Assembly: GCA_035581425.1 (NCBI GenBank)
Contig: DATJVP010000187.1
Location: 1-23,988, forward strand
Length of the DNA stretch: 23,988 nucleotides
Direction of reading: 5' to 3'
Source of the DNA: DASZHJ01 sp035581425
GTDB taxonomy: Bacteria; Pseudomonadota; Alphaproteobacteria; ATCC43930; CGMCC-115725
Shown: positions 8,151-16,010 of the stretch, one piece after another
Position numbering within the stretch: the stretch's first letter is position 1
Layout: every line of letters starts with the position of its first letter
Program-made: the position numbers and the translations under genes
Notes under the pieces: model-generated
What the model saw: the letters and a program-made list of their open reading frames with translations, nothing else
What the model was told of the DNA's origin: nothing
The model's database searches: none

Positions 8151-10987
8151 GAATTGGCAGCAGCGAGCGCTGCCACGGCATCGGCGCAGCGCCGACAGAG
8201 GTCCGGGTAGTCCGGGGTGGTGCCCACCTCGGGCAGGACCCGCCAGCAGCGCTGGCATTTTTCGCCGCGTGCGAGCTCGATCACCGCGCCGACATCCGCC
8301 ACCTCCGGCAAGGTAAAGGCGCCCGCGGGCGGCGGCGCGAATTGCACCGACCCCTCTGATGTGATGCAGAGCTCCGCGAGGTCGATGCCCTCAAGCGCCA
8401 AGCGATAATCCGAGGGTGCATAAAGCCGGGCCGCTGCCTGGAGACCCGAGCCGATGCGCTTTTGCGCGCGCTCGATCTCGAGCGCCCCCGTCACGACGCG
8501 GCGGAGGTCGCGCAGCTTCGCCCATTTCCCGCCGAGCGCGGGATCGCGCCAAGATTGCGGCACCTCGGCAAAAGTCTCGAGATGGACACTGACGTCCTCG
8601 CCCTCGCCGTGGCGCGCGAGCCATGCCTCCTCGGCGGTGAAGCACAACACCGGTGCTAGCCAACGCGCGAGGCAGTCAAAGACACGATCCAGAACCGTGC
8701 GCGCCGCGCGGCGGCGTAGCGAGTCCGGCCGGTCGCAATAGAGCGCATCCTTGCGGATGTCGAAGTAAAAAGCGGAGAGGTCGACCGCGCAGAGATTGTG
8801 GAGCGCCGTGAACATCGTGTGGAAGGCGAAAGCGTCCGCGGTCTCGCGCACGAGCGCGTCGGTCTCGGCCAGACGATGCAGCACCCAGCGCTCGAGCTCC
8901 GGCATCTCCGCGGCCTCCACGCGCTCGCGCTCGGAGAAGCCCGCGAGCGCGCCCAGCAGATAGCGGAGCGTGTTGCGCAGCCGGCGATAGACGTCGCCCT
9001 GATATTTGAGAATCTCCGGGCCGATGCGAAGGTCCTCGGAATAGTCCGAGGCCACCACCCAGAGCCGGAGAATGTCGGCGCCGCTCCGCTCGACGACTTC
9101 CTGCGGCGAGACCACGTTCCCCAACGACTTCGACATCTTGCGACCCTGCTCGTCCAGCACGAAGCCGTGGGTCAGGACGGCTTCATAGGGCGCACGCCCG
9201 CGCGTGCCGCAGGATTCGAGAAGCGAGGAATGGAACCAGCCCCGGTGCTGGTCGGAGCCCTCGAGATAGAGCGAGGCCGGCCATTCGAGCGCGGGATTCC
9301 CTTCCAGAACGAAGGCGTGCGTGGAGCCGGATTCGAACCAGACGTCGAGGATGTCGTCGACGCGCCGGTACTTCGCGGGATCGTAGCGGTTGCCGAGGAA
9401 GCGCGCGGGGTCCGCCGTGAACCACACATCGGCACCCTCTTGCGCGACAGCATCGGCCACGCGGTCGATCACGGCCTGGTCGCGCAGCGGCTCGCCGGTC
9501 TCTCTGTTGACGAAGACAGCGATGGGCACGCCCCAGGCGCGCTGGCGCGAGATACACCAATCCGGCCGGCTCTCGATCATCGCGTAGAGCCGGTTGCGGC
9601 CCTGCGGCGGAACCCAGCGGGTCTCGTCGATCGCCCTGAGCGCCTTCTGCCGCAGCTCGTTCGTGGTCATGCTGATGAACCACTGCGGCGTGTTGCGGAA
9701 GATGAGCGGCGCCCTGGAGCGCCAGGAATGCGGATAGGAATGCGTGAGCTTGCCGCGCTGGAGGAGGCCGCCCGCGGCCTCGATCGTCGCGATCACCTTG
9801 TCGTTGGCATCGCCCGGCTTGCCGTTCTGCCGATAGACGAGCGCACCCGCGAAGAGCGGCACATGCGCGAAATAGCTGCCGTCGCCATCGACGGTCTGCG
9901 GTATCTCGACCCCATGCCTCTGCCCGAGCTCGAAATCGTCGGCGCCATGGCCCGGCGCAATGTGGACGAAGCCCGTGCCGTCGGTATCGGTCACGAACTC
10001 GCCCGGGAAGAGCGGCACGTCGAAGTCATAACCCTGGCCACGCAGCGGATGCCGCGCGATCGCACCCGCCAAATCCGAGGCCGCGAGTTCCGCGACGACC
10101 TCGGATTCAAAGCCGATATCCGCCTCGACTGCCGCGCGGCGAGCCTTCGCGACGACGAGGGTCTCGCCCGGCCGCGCCCTACCGCCTTCCTTGACGGAGG
10201 TGACGCGCAGCACGACGTAGTCGAACTTCGGCCCATAGGCGATCGCGCGATTGCCCGGAAGGGTCCAGGGCGTCGTCGTCCAGATGACGATCGCAGCGCC
10301 CGCGAGCGTTGGATGCGAGGCCTTGATGACGGGAAAGCGCACCCAGACGGTCGTCGAGGTGTGGTCGTGATATTCGATCTCCGCCTCCGCTAGCGCGGTC
10401 TGCTCGACGACCGACCACATCACGGGCTTCGCGCCCTGATAAAGGCCGCCGTTCATCAGGAACTTCCCGATCTCGCGCACGATTTGCGCCTCGGAACCGA
10501 AATCCATCGTGCTGTAAGGATGGTCCCAGTCGCCTTCGACGCCGAGGCGCTTGAATTCCTCGCGCTGCACCTCGAGCCAATGCTGCGCGAAGTCGCGGCA
10601 TTCCCTGCGGAACTGGACGATGGGAACGTCGTCTTTGTTCTTCTTCTCGGCGCGGTACTTCTCCTCGATCTTCCATTCGATGGGCAGGCCATGGCAGTCC
10701 CAGCCCGGCACGTAATTCGCATCCTTGCCGAGCTTCTGCTGCGCGCGGTTGATCACGTCCTTCAGGATCTTGTTGAGCGCGTGGCCGATATGGAGGTTGC
10801 CGTTCGCGTAGGGCGGACCGTCATGCAGGATGAATTTCTCCCGCCCCTCGGCGGCCTCGCGCTGGCGCTCGAAGAGCCGCAGCTCCTGCCAGCGCGCGAG
10901 GAGTTGCGGCTCGCGCTTCGGTAGCTCGCCCTTCATCGGAAAGGACGTCTGCGGCAGGAACACGGTCGGTCGGTAGTCGGTGGCCAT
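8147..10987 (-). CDS. ileS: Isoleucyl-tRNA synthetase
   Basis: Charges tRNA-Ile with isoleucine and edits mischarged valine. The 946-residue protein is a full-length class I synthetase of the bacterial type. The ATP-binding HIGH box is at 66-69 in PPYANGNLHIGHALNK, and KMSKS is at about 617-621 in GRKMSKSLGN. The CP1 editing region is recognisable from TTPWTLPGNRAIA. The extreme C-terminus has a four-cysteine zinc finger, CQRC and CRRC separated by about 16 residues, characteristic of bacterial IleRS. The ATG at 10987 gives MATDYRPTVFLPQTSFPMKG, a normal N-terminus. It overlaps lspA by 4 nt and has its own likely promoter upstream. Confidence 0.98.
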   Translation of the reverse strand: MATDYRPTVFLPQTSFPMKGELPKREPQLLARWQELRLFERQREAAEGREKFILHDGPPYANGNLHIGHALNKILKDVINRAQQKLGKDANYVPGWDCHGLPIEWKIEEKYRAEKKNKDDVPIVQFRRECRDFAQHWLEVQREEFKRLGVEGDWDHPYSTMDFGSEAQIVREIGKFLMNGGLYQGAKPVMWSVVEQTALAEAEIEYHDHTSTTVWVRFPVIKASHPTLAGAAIVIWTTTPWTLPGNRAIAYGPKFDYVVLRVTSVKEGGRARPGETLVVAKARRAAVEADIGFESEVVAELAASDLAGAIARHPLRGQGYDFDVPLFPGEFVTDTDGTGFVHIAPGHGADDFELGQRHGVEIPQTVDGDGSYFAHVPLFAGALVYRQNGKPGDANDKVIATIEAAGGLLQRGKLTHSYPHSWRSRAPLIFRNTPQWFISMTTNELRQKALRAIDETRWVPPQGRNRLYAMIESRPDWCISRQRAWGVPIAVFVNRETGEPLRDQAVIDRVADAVAQEGADVWFTADPARFLGNRYDPAKYRRVDDILDVWFESGSTHAFVLEGNPALEWPASLYLEGSDQHRGWFHSSLLESCGTRGRAPYEAVLTHGFVLDEQGRKMSKSLGNVVSPQEVVERSGADILRLWVVASDYSEDLRIGPEILKYQGDVYRRLRNTLRYLLGALAGFSERERVEAAEMPELERWVLHRLAETDALVRETADAFAFHTMFTALHNLCAVDLSAFYFDIRKDALYCDRPDSLRRRAARTVLDRVFDCLARWLAPVLCFTAEEAWLARHGEGEDVSVHLETFAEVPQSWRDPALGGKWAKLRDLRRVVTGALEIERAQKRIGSGLQAAARLYAPSDYRLALEGIDLAELCITSEGSVQFAPPPAGAFTLPEVADVGAVIELARGEKCQRCWRVLPEVGTTPDYPDLCRRCADAVAALAAANS

Positions 10988-11032
10988 GGCTCGGTTCGGC
11001 TTCTGGGTTCAGATCATCGGCGCAGACAATGC

Positions 11033-11051
11033 CGCGCCGGCAGACGGCGCG
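11033..11051 (-). other. Small stem-loop in the ileS leader
   Basis: CGCGCC at 11033-11038 pairs with GGCGCG at 11046-11051 around a 7-nt loop. It lies 46 nt upstream of the ileS ATG, inside the predicted leader. Alone it could be chance, but it stands next to a stronger hairpin at 11061-11082. Confidence 0.25.
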
Positions 11052-11060
11052 CGGGCGATC

Positions 11061-11082
11061 CCGGCCCTCAGGCGAGGGCCGG
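11061..11082 (-). other. Strong stem-loop in the ileS leader
   Basis: A perfect 8-bp stem, CCGGCCCT (11061-11068) with AGGGCCGG (11075-11082), encloses a 6-nt loop. There is no T-run on the minus strand after it. If the promoter at 11132-11160 is real, this hairpin sits about 45 nt into the ileS message. It may be a weak terminator for ribF read-through or a structural leader element. I see no T-box features, and T-boxes are not expected in this group. Confidence 0.4.
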
Positions 11083-11131
11083 CGAGGTAATTCGTGCGCA
11101 AAGACCGAGCAATATCCGAGTCATGGCCGGG

Positions 11132-11160
11132 ACCATAGGGAAGCCGAGCTTTGCCGTCAA
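11132..11160 (-). promoter_or_regulatory. Putative sigma70-type promoter of ileS
   Basis: Read on the minus strand, TTGACG (11155-11160, overlapping the ribF stop codon) is followed after 17 bp by TATGGT (11132-11137). The -35 box matches TTGACA at five of six positions, the -10 box matches four of six, and the spacing is optimal. Transcription would start near 11125, giving ileS a leader of about 138 nt. Confidence 0.5.
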
Positions 11161-12107
11161 CCAAGCGGGCGCGGCTCGGCCGCTAAGATCGCCCGCGCGC
11201 GGGCGGCATCCGTGGCGATCTGCGCCTTGAGCTCATCGAGCCCCGCGAATTTGCGCTCAGGGCGGAGGTGCTCGATAAGCGCCACGCGCAGGTGCTTGCC
11301 GTAGAGGTCGCCGGCGAAGTCGAAGAGATGGGTCTCGAGGCGGAGATCGCTGCCGCCGACCGTGGGACGGGTGCCGAGATTGGCGACGCCGTCGCGCCAT
11401 TCCGACTCGCTCTCGATCGCGACGCGGACAGCGTAGACGCCACCCGCGGGCCGCAGGAAATCGCCCAGCGAGAGGTTCGCGGTCGGAAAGCCGATGGTGC
11501 GGCCTCTGCGGTCGCCCGTTTCGACCCTGCCCTCGATCTCGAAGGGACGGCCAAGAAGCGCAGCGGCATCGCGGGGATGGCCTGCGGCGAGGTGCTCGCG
11601 GATCCGCGTCGACGAGTAGACGGCGCCGCCGGGCGCCGCGATCGGCTCGACCACGGTGACGCCGAAGCCGAGCGCCGCGCCGAGCTCCTGGAGCAGCGCG
11701 GGCGTGCCGCGCCGCTTGTGCCCGAAATGGAAATCGTAGCCCACCAGTGCGTGCCGCGCCTGCGTGCCGGTCGCGATGACTTCGCGCGCGAAGTCCTCCG
11801 CCAAGACCTGCGCGAAAGCGAGATCGAAGTGCAGCACGAAGAGAAGATCGACGCCGAGCGCTTCGAGTGCGCGCGCCTTGCCGCGCAGTGGCGTCAGACG
11901 AAAGGGCGGCGCTTTCGGGTTGAAGACCCCGTAGGGATGCGGCTCGAAGGTAAGGACCGCGAGTGGCGCCCCAAGGCCGCGCGCGATCTCGCGGGCGCGG
12001 CCGATCACGAGCTGATGGCCGAGATGGACGCCGTCGAAATTGCCGATCGCCACCACGGAGCCGCGTTCGGCAGGCTCGAGCGCGGCGGGATGACGCAGGA
12101 TGCGCAT
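11157..12107 (-). CDS. ribF: Bifunctional riboflavin kinase / FMN adenylyltransferase
   Basis: Makes FMN from riboflavin and ATP, then FAD from FMN and ATP. The 316-residue protein has the normal two-domain order. The N-terminal FAD-synthetase domain carries GNFDGVHLGHQ (22-32), the FEPHPYGVFNP segment and the STRIREHLA motif near 166-174. The C-terminal kinase domain has GDRRGRTIGFPTANLSLGD (about 198-216) and the conserved ETHLFDF segment near 258. The ATG at 12107 has no clear purine-rich ribosome binding site close by. ribF just upstream of ileS-lspA is a common proteobacterial order, although here a separate promoter probably intervenes. Confidence 0.96.
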   Translation of the reverse strand: MRILRHPAALEPAERGSVVAIGNFDGVHLGHQLVIGRAREIARGLGAPLAVLTFEPHPYGVFNPKAPPFRLTPLRGKARALEALGVDLLFVLHFDLAFAQVLAEDFAREVIATGTQARHALVGYDFHFGHKRRGTPALLQELGAALGFGVTVVEPIAAPGGAVYSSTRIREHLAAGHPRDAAALLGRPFEIEGRVETGDRRGRTIGFPTANLSLGDFLRPAGGVYAVRVAIESESEWRDGVANLGTRPTVGGSDLRLETHLFDFAGDLYGKHLRVALIEHLRPERKFAGLDELKAQIATDAARARAILAAEPRPLG

Positions 12108-12124
12108 GGAGGCGGAAGATATCG

Positions 12125-12148
12125 CGGCTCCGGTGAAACCGGAAGCCG
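12125..12148 (-). other. Strong hairpin between maoC-like gene and ribF
   Basis: Positions 12125-12134 pair with 12138-12148 in a 10-bp stem with a single bulged base (12143) and a GAA loop. It fills most of the 46-bp gap between the maoC stop (12154) and the ribF start (12107). No T-run follows on the minus strand. It could stabilise the maoC message, act as a processing site, or attenuate transcription into ribF. Confidence 0.45.
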
Positions 12149-12153
12149 GGCGC

Positions 12154-12603
12154 TCAACCCCGCGCGGGCACGATGACCAGCGCGTCGCCGTCGATTACGA
12201 CGGTGTCGTCGACCTGACAGACGGTCTTGAGGACGACGCGGGCCTTCTCGCGGATGATGTCCATCACCGTAACTTGCGCCTCGACGGTATCGCCGATGCG
12301 GACGGGTGCGCGGAAATTCAAATTCTGCTTGAGGTAGATCGTGCCGGGCCCGGGCAGCTTCGAGGCGATCGCTGTCGAGAGGAAACTCGCGGAGAGCATG
12401 CCGTGGACGATGCGGCCGCGAAATTGCGTCTTCTGAGCGTAGCGTTCGTCCATATGAACGGGATTGTGGTCGCCGGAGATGCCCGCGAACAAGACGAGGT
12501 CCGCTTCGGTGATCGTGCGCGCATAGCTCGCGCACATGCCGACTGCAAGGTCCTCCAGAAGGTATCCGCCATCCGAACCCCGGAGGCGACGCGTATCGTC
12601 CAT
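12154..12603 (-). CDS. MaoC-like (R)-specific enoyl-CoA hydratase
   Basis: A single hot-dog-fold protein of 149 residues in the MaoC/PhaJ group, which hydrates trans-2-enoyl-CoA to (R)-3-hydroxyacyl-CoA and often feeds polyhydroxyalkanoate or lipid metabolism. The hydratase-2 motif is GDHNPVHMDERYA (44-56), with the expected catalytic Asp45 and His50, followed by FRGRIVHGMLSASFLS. Residues 93-106 (QNLNFRAPVRIGDT) are the usual following strand. The ATG at 12603 gives a short N-terminal extension that is normal in the family. It is first in the minus-strand block, ahead of ribF, and divergent from the Rieske gene. Substrate chain length cannot be read from the sequence. Confidence 0.88.
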   Translation of the reverse strand: MDDTRRLRGSDGGYLLEDLAVGMCASYARTITEADLVLFAGISGDHNPVHMDERYAQKTQFRGRIVHGMLSASFLSTAIASKLPGPGTIYLKQNLNFRAPVRIGDTVEAQVTVMDIIREKARVVLKTVCQVDDTVVIDGDALVIVPARG

Positions 12604-12872
12604 ACCCAGTACCTCGGTAGCCCCACGACTTGAAGCGCCTTCCGGTTATCCGCGGCGCCTTCTTTGTGCATCGCACCTTAATTCCAAACCCGGCCTACCG
12701 CAAGCAGAGCATTACATTCAAAGGTTAATTCCGGGTATCCCCGGGAGTGCTTCGCACTGGCAAAATGACCGCCAACCAACCCCATAGGGCCGCGGTGGCC
12801 CTTTCGCGGGATCTGCCCGCGAGGGTAAGCTCCGCCCCGTTGTGCCATTTCCTAAGGGGACTCCCGAACGCA
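12604..12872. other. Divergent intergenic region between maoC-like and Rieske genes
   Basis: This 269-bp gap must hold the promoters of both flanking genes, but I find no convincing -35/-10 pair in either direction. It is less GC-rich than the genes between about 12,665 and 12,730. Its right half contains four closely spaced inverted repeats, listed separately. No tRNA, RNase P, tmRNA or SRP RNA signature is present on either strand. Confidence 0.6.
12731..12822 (+). ncRNA. Candidate structured leader RNA: four successive stem-loops before the Rieske gene
   Basis: Four perfect inverted repeats follow one another. CCGGG/CCCGG is at 12731-12735/12740-12744. AGTGC/GCACT is at 12746-12750/12754-12758 with a TTC loop. 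AGGGCC/GGCCCT is at 12786-12791/12797-12802. TCGCGGG/CCCGCGA is at 12804-12810/12816-12822. The last ends 50 nt before the Rieske ATG. No known riboswitch class is recognised. The strand is assigned from the downstream gene only; the repeats could equally be protein-binding sites or part of an RNA on the other strand. Confidence 0.35.
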
Positions 12873-13910
12873 ATGGAGACCGACGCCGCCGCACCGCTCC
12901 GCGAGTGCTGGTACTTCGCACTCCCCAGCCACGCGCTTCGGCGAGGGCAGATGCAGGCGAAGACCATGCTGGGCGAGCCGCTCCTTCTCGGGCGCGACAA
13001 GGAGGGCAGGCCCTGGGCGCTCCGCGACATCTGCCCGCATCGCGGCATCCCGCTGCGCTATGGGCGCTACGACGGCAACGAGCTCGAGTGCAGCTATCAC
13101 GGCTGGCGCTTTGCGCGCGACGGGCGCTGTACCGCGATCCCTTCGCTGGTAGAGAGCCAGCCCTTCGATCCCGCTCGGATCAGGGCGACGAGCTACCCCG
13201 TGCGCGAGGTGCAGGGGAATCTCTGGGTCTATTTCGGGAGCGACCCCGCGGGGGCACCGGAAATTCCCATCGTGCCCGATCTCGGCGAGACCGCGCCCCA
13301 GCTCTTCGAGAGCATGCTCTTCCCCTGTGCGGTCGATCATGCGGTGGTCGGTCTCATGGATCCCGCGCATGGGCCCTTCGTTCATCGCGCCTGGTGGTGG
13401 CGCTCGCGCCGCTCGATCCACGAGAAGGCGAAACCCTTCGGTCCCACGCCCTTCGGCTTTGCGATGCTGCGCCACGCGCCGAGCTCGAACTCCAACGCCT
13501 ACCGGCTCCTCGGCGGCAAGCCCGAGACCGAGATCACCTTCAGCCTGCCGAGCGTGCGCGTCGAGCACATCCGCGCGGGACGCCGCGTCGTCGCGAACCT
13601 GACGGCAGTGACGCCGGTCGGGCCGACCGAGGCCGAGATCAATCACGCGATCTACTGGACCATGCCGTGGCTCACCGTGCTGAAGCCGGTGCTCCGGCCC
13701 TTCGTGCAGGCGTTCCTCCGCCAAGACCGCGACGTGATGGCGATGCAGCAGGAGGGGCTGAAATACGCGCCGCCGCTAATGCTGATCGACGACGCCGACC
13801 GGCAGGCGAAGTGGTACTACCGCCTCAAGAATGAATATCGCCGCGCCCGCGCGGAGAACCGGCCCTTCGAGAATCCCGTAACCGAGCGCATGCTGCGCTG
13901 GCGGAGCTAA
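12873..13910 (+). CDS. Rieske [2Fe-2S] non-heme iron oxygenase, PaO/vanillate-demethylase-like
   Basis: Oxygenase component of a Rieske non-heme iron enzyme, 345 residues from the ATG at 12873; AAGGGGA lies 12 nt upstream. The frame is open further upstream, but that part has no family sequence. The Rieske cluster ligands are CPH (Cys54, His56) in DICPHRGIPL and CSYH (Cys73, His76) in CSYHGWRF. The mononuclear iron site is DPAHGPFVH, with His166 and His171 as ligands and Asp163 as the bridging residue; the third ligand further on is not assigned. Electrons must come from a reductase that is not encoded nearby. Relatives act on aromatic rings, methoxy groups or tetrapyrroles, so the substrate is open. 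The linked solute-binding gene may hint at an imported substrate. Confidence 0.88.
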   Translation: METDAAAPLRECWYFALPSHALRRGQMQAKTMLGEPLLLGRDKEGRPWALRDICPHRGIPLRYGRYDGNELECSYHGWRFARDGRCTAIPSLVESQPFDPARIRATSYPVREVQGNLWVYFGSDPAGAPEIPIVPDLGETAPQLFESMLFPCAVDHAVVGLMDPAHGPFVHRAWWWRSRRSIHEKAKPFGPTPFGFAMLRHAPSSNSNAYRLLGGKPETEITFSLPSVRVEHIRAGRRVVANLTAVTPVGPTEAEINHAIYWTMPWLTVLKPVLRPFVQAFLRQDRDVMAMQQEGLKYAPPLMLIDDADRQAKWYYRLKNEYRRARAENRPFENPVTERMLRWRS

Positions 13911-13945
13911 TCCGCCATCCCTCCAGTGAAAGAGGATGCACAGTG

Positions 13946-13970
13946 GCGCGGGAAACGTATACTCCCGCGC
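13946..13970 (+). other. Inverted repeat between Rieske and solute-binding protein genes
   Basis: GCGCGGGA (13946-13953) and TCCCGCGC (13963-13970) form a perfect 8-bp stem with a 9-nt AT-richer loop. It lies 36 nt after the Rieske stop and 29 nt before the ATG of the next gene. No T-run follows. It may be an operator, a partial terminator that lowers expression of the downstream gene, or an mRNA stability element. Confidence 0.4.
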
Positions 13971-13999
13971 TGGGGCAGCGATTGAACATGGGGGACGGA

Positions 14000-15511
14000 A
14001 TGAAGCGCTCGATCGGTGTTGGAATCCTGGCCGCGAGCATGCTGCTGGGCGCGAGCCTCGCGCGGGCGAGCGAGCTCCGGATCGCGCTCGCCGAGGACCC
14101 TGACGCGCTCGATCCCGCCCTCGGGATCACCTTCGTCGGCCGCGTGGTGTTCGCGAGCCTCTGCGACAAGCTTGTCGACATCGACGCCAAGCTCAACTAC
14201 GTCCCGCAGCTCGCGACATCCTGGTCGTGGTCGGCAGACAACCTCACGCTAACGATGAGGCTGCGGCCGGGCGTGGTATTCCAGGACGGCGAGCCCTTCG
14301 ATGCCGCGGCGGTCAAAGCGAACATCGAGCGCTACCAGAACGCCGCCTTCTCCAAGCGCAAGACCGAGCTCAAGCAGGTGAAGAGCGTCGAGGTGATCGA
14401 TGCGACGACGGTCGCCTTCCATCTCTCCGAGCCCAACGCACCGCTGATCGGCGTGCTCTCGGACCGCGCGGGCATGATGGTCTCGCCGAAGGCGGCGGAG
14501 GCGGCCGGCGACAAGTTCGGCGGAAGTCCGGTCTGCGCCGGTCCCTACGTCTTCAAGCAGCGCGTCGCGCAGGAGAAGATCGTCGCGGAGAAATTCGATC
14601 GCTACTGGAACCGGGATGCGATCCATATCGACCGCCTGACCTACGTCCCTATCCCTGATGGCACCGTTCGGCTAGCGAACCTCAAGGCCGGCGGCTTTGA
14701 CGTGATCGAGCGCGTGGCGCCGACGGACGTTGCCTCGATCCGAGGCGACAAGAACCTCGCGCTCGTGGTGAGCCCCTCGATTTTCTATTACACGATCTCC
14801 ATCAACACCTCGAACGGACCGCAGTCGAAGAACCCGCTGGGTCAGGACCCGCGGATGCGCGAGGCGCTCGAGGCCGCGATCGACCGCGACCTCCTCAACC
14901 AGGTCGCTTTCAACGGCGAATACGTCCCAAACAACCAGCCGATCCTGCCGGGCTCGGCCTACTACGACCCCGGCCATCCCGTGCCGCCGCGCGACCTCGA
15001 GAAGGCAAAGAGGCTCCTCAAGGAAGCCGGCGCCGAGCGCGTCGCCTTCACCATGCTCGCGGCAAACAATCCGCAGGATCTGCAGGTGGCCCAGGTGATC
15101 CAGTCGATGGTCGCGGAAGCGGGCTTCGACATGAAAATCCAGGCGACCGAGGCGCGGACGCTCACGGATGCGACGCAGAAGGGCGACTACCAGGCAACGA
15201 TCGTGTTCTGGAGCGGACGGCCCGACCCCGACGGCAACATCAGCATCTGGCTGCAATGCGATGGTTTCTTGAATTGGGGCAAATACTGCAACACCAAGCT
15301 CGACGAGGCGCTCGCAGCGGCGCGCCGGACCACGGTGCCGCCTGAGCGGCTCAAATTCTATGAACAGGCGGCCTCGATCTACCTCGCGGATCGCCCGCAC
15401 ATCTTCCTCTACAACATCAAATGGATCTGGGGGACGACGGCAAAGCTCGAGGGGTTCACGCCGGGCGTCGACGGCCTCATCCGCCCGCAGGGAATGGTCC
15501 TGAAGCCCTGA
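14000..15511 (+). CDS. ABC transporter solute-binding protein, family 5 (DppA/OppA type)
   Basis: A 503-residue periplasmic binding protein for peptides, opines, nickel or similar solutes. The signal peptide runs MKRSIGVGILAASMLLGASL and ends ARA at 21-23. The ATG at 14000 was chosen because GGGGACGG sits just upstream; starts at 13943 and 13988 would add residues ahead of the signal peptide. Family signatures are DPDALDPALG near 33-42, the LRPGVVFQDGEPFDAAAVKANIER block (about 88-111) and AIDRDLLNQVAFNGEYVPNNQ (about 293-313). No permease or ATPase gene is in the window, so it is an orphan or works with a transporter encoded elsewhere. It follows the Rieske gene by 89 bp in the same direction. 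Confidence 0.92.
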   Translation: MKRSIGVGILAASMLLGASLARASELRIALAEDPDALDPALGITFVGRVVFASLCDKLVDIDAKLNYVPQLATSWSWSADNLTLTMRLRPGVVFQDGEPFDAAAVKANIERYQNAAFSKRKTELKQVKSVEVIDATTVAFHLSEPNAPLIGVLSDRAGMMVSPKAAEAAGDKFGGSPVCAGPYVFKQRVAQEKIVAEKFDRYWNRDAIHIDRLTYVPIPDGTVRLANLKAGGFDVIERVAPTDVASIRGDKNLALVVSPSIFYYTISINTSNGPQSKNPLGQDPRMREALEAAIDRDLLNQVAFNGEYVPNNQPILPGSAYYDPGHPVPPRDLEKAKRLLKEAGAERVAFTMLAANNPQDLQVAQVIQSMVAEAGFDMKIQATEARTLTDATQKGDYQATIVFWSGRPDPDGNISIWLQCDGFLNWGKYCNTKLDEALAAARRTTVPPERLKFYEQAASIYLADRPHIFLYNIKWIWGTTAKLEGFTPGVDGLIRPQGMVLKP

Positions 15512-15522
15512 GCAAGGGTCGA

Positions 15523-15552
15523 TTGCCGGGAGCGGCGCCAGCGGCGTAATAT
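15523..15552 (+). promoter_or_regulatory. Possible sigma70-type promoter of hisI
   Basis: TTGCCG (15523-15528) and TAATAT (15547-15552) are 18 bp apart, each matching the consensus at four of six positions. Transcription would start near 15559, about 29 nt before the hisI ATG and just upstream of its GGAGG. The call rests on these matches only. Confidence 0.3.
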
Positions 15553-15587
15553 TGGCGGATGGATCCCTATTCCTGGAGGCCATCCCC

Positions 15588-15995
15588 ATGCTGAGCCAGG
15601 ACGCTACACAAGCGGTGCTGGCGGATCTCCACTTCGACGGCGACGGCCTCATCGCCGCGGTGGCGCAGCAGCACGATACCGGCGAGGTGCTGATGCTCGC
15701 CTGGATGAACCGCGAGGCCGTGGTGGAGACGCTCGCAACGGGGCGCGCCTGCTATTGGTCGCGATCGCGGAAGTCGCTCTGGCGGAAGGGTGAGACATCC
15801 GGTCAGACACAGCGCCTCGTGGAGGTTCGCGTCGACTGCGATGGCGATGCCGTGCTCCTGCTCGTCGATCAGGCCGGGGCCGCCTGCCACACGGGAACGC
15901 GGAGCTGCTTCTTCCGCGCCGTGCGCGGCGGGGAGCTCGTGACGATCGCCGAGCCTATCGTCGATCCCAAGACGCTCTACGGCTGCGGAGGCTGA
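15588..15995 (+). CDS. hisI: Phosphoribosyl-AMP cyclohydrolase
   Basis: Third step of histidine biosynthesis: opens the adenine ring of phosphoribosyl-AMP. The 135-residue protein is the stand-alone form, with no HisE domain fused. Zinc ligands are Cys84 in VDCDGDAVL, and Cys100 and Cys107 in CHTGTRSCF; the DCDGD aspartates (83, 85, 87) bind magnesium. LMLAWMNREAVVETLATG and YWSRSRKSLWRKGETSG are family-typical. The ATG at 15588 was chosen over an upstream in-frame ATG (15552) because GGAGG lies ten bases before it. The gene stands apart from other his genes, as is common in alphaproteobacteria. It converges on the next gene with a 15-bp gap. Confidence 0.97.
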   Translation: MLSQDATQAVLADLHFDGDGLIAAVAQQHDTGEVLMLAWMNREAVVETLATGRACYWSRSRKSLWRKGETSGQTQRLVEVRVDCDGDAVLLLVDQAGAACHTGTRSCFFRAVRGGELVTIAEPIVDPKTLYGCGG

Positions 15996-16010
15996 CTAGC
16001 GCCGGGCCCT

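Noticed and set aside
8151..8258. Longer lspA starting inside ileS
   Set aside because: The extra 36 residues read a shifted frame of ileS. The GTG at 8150 overlaps the ileS stop and gives the normal length.
8798..10393. 531-codon open frame on the + strand
   Set aside because: Antisense to ileS, with no recognisable domain and low-complexity Arg/Ala/Glu content.
10988..11156. T-box or tRNA-like element before ileS
   Set aside because: There is no T-box consensus, no specifier-loop structure and no terminator/antiterminator pair, and this group is not known to use T-boxes.
12604..12872. Housekeeping RNA (6S, SRP, RNase P, tmRNA) in the hairpin-rich gap
   Set aside because: Checked on both strands by eye; none of the conserved core sequences of these RNAs is present.
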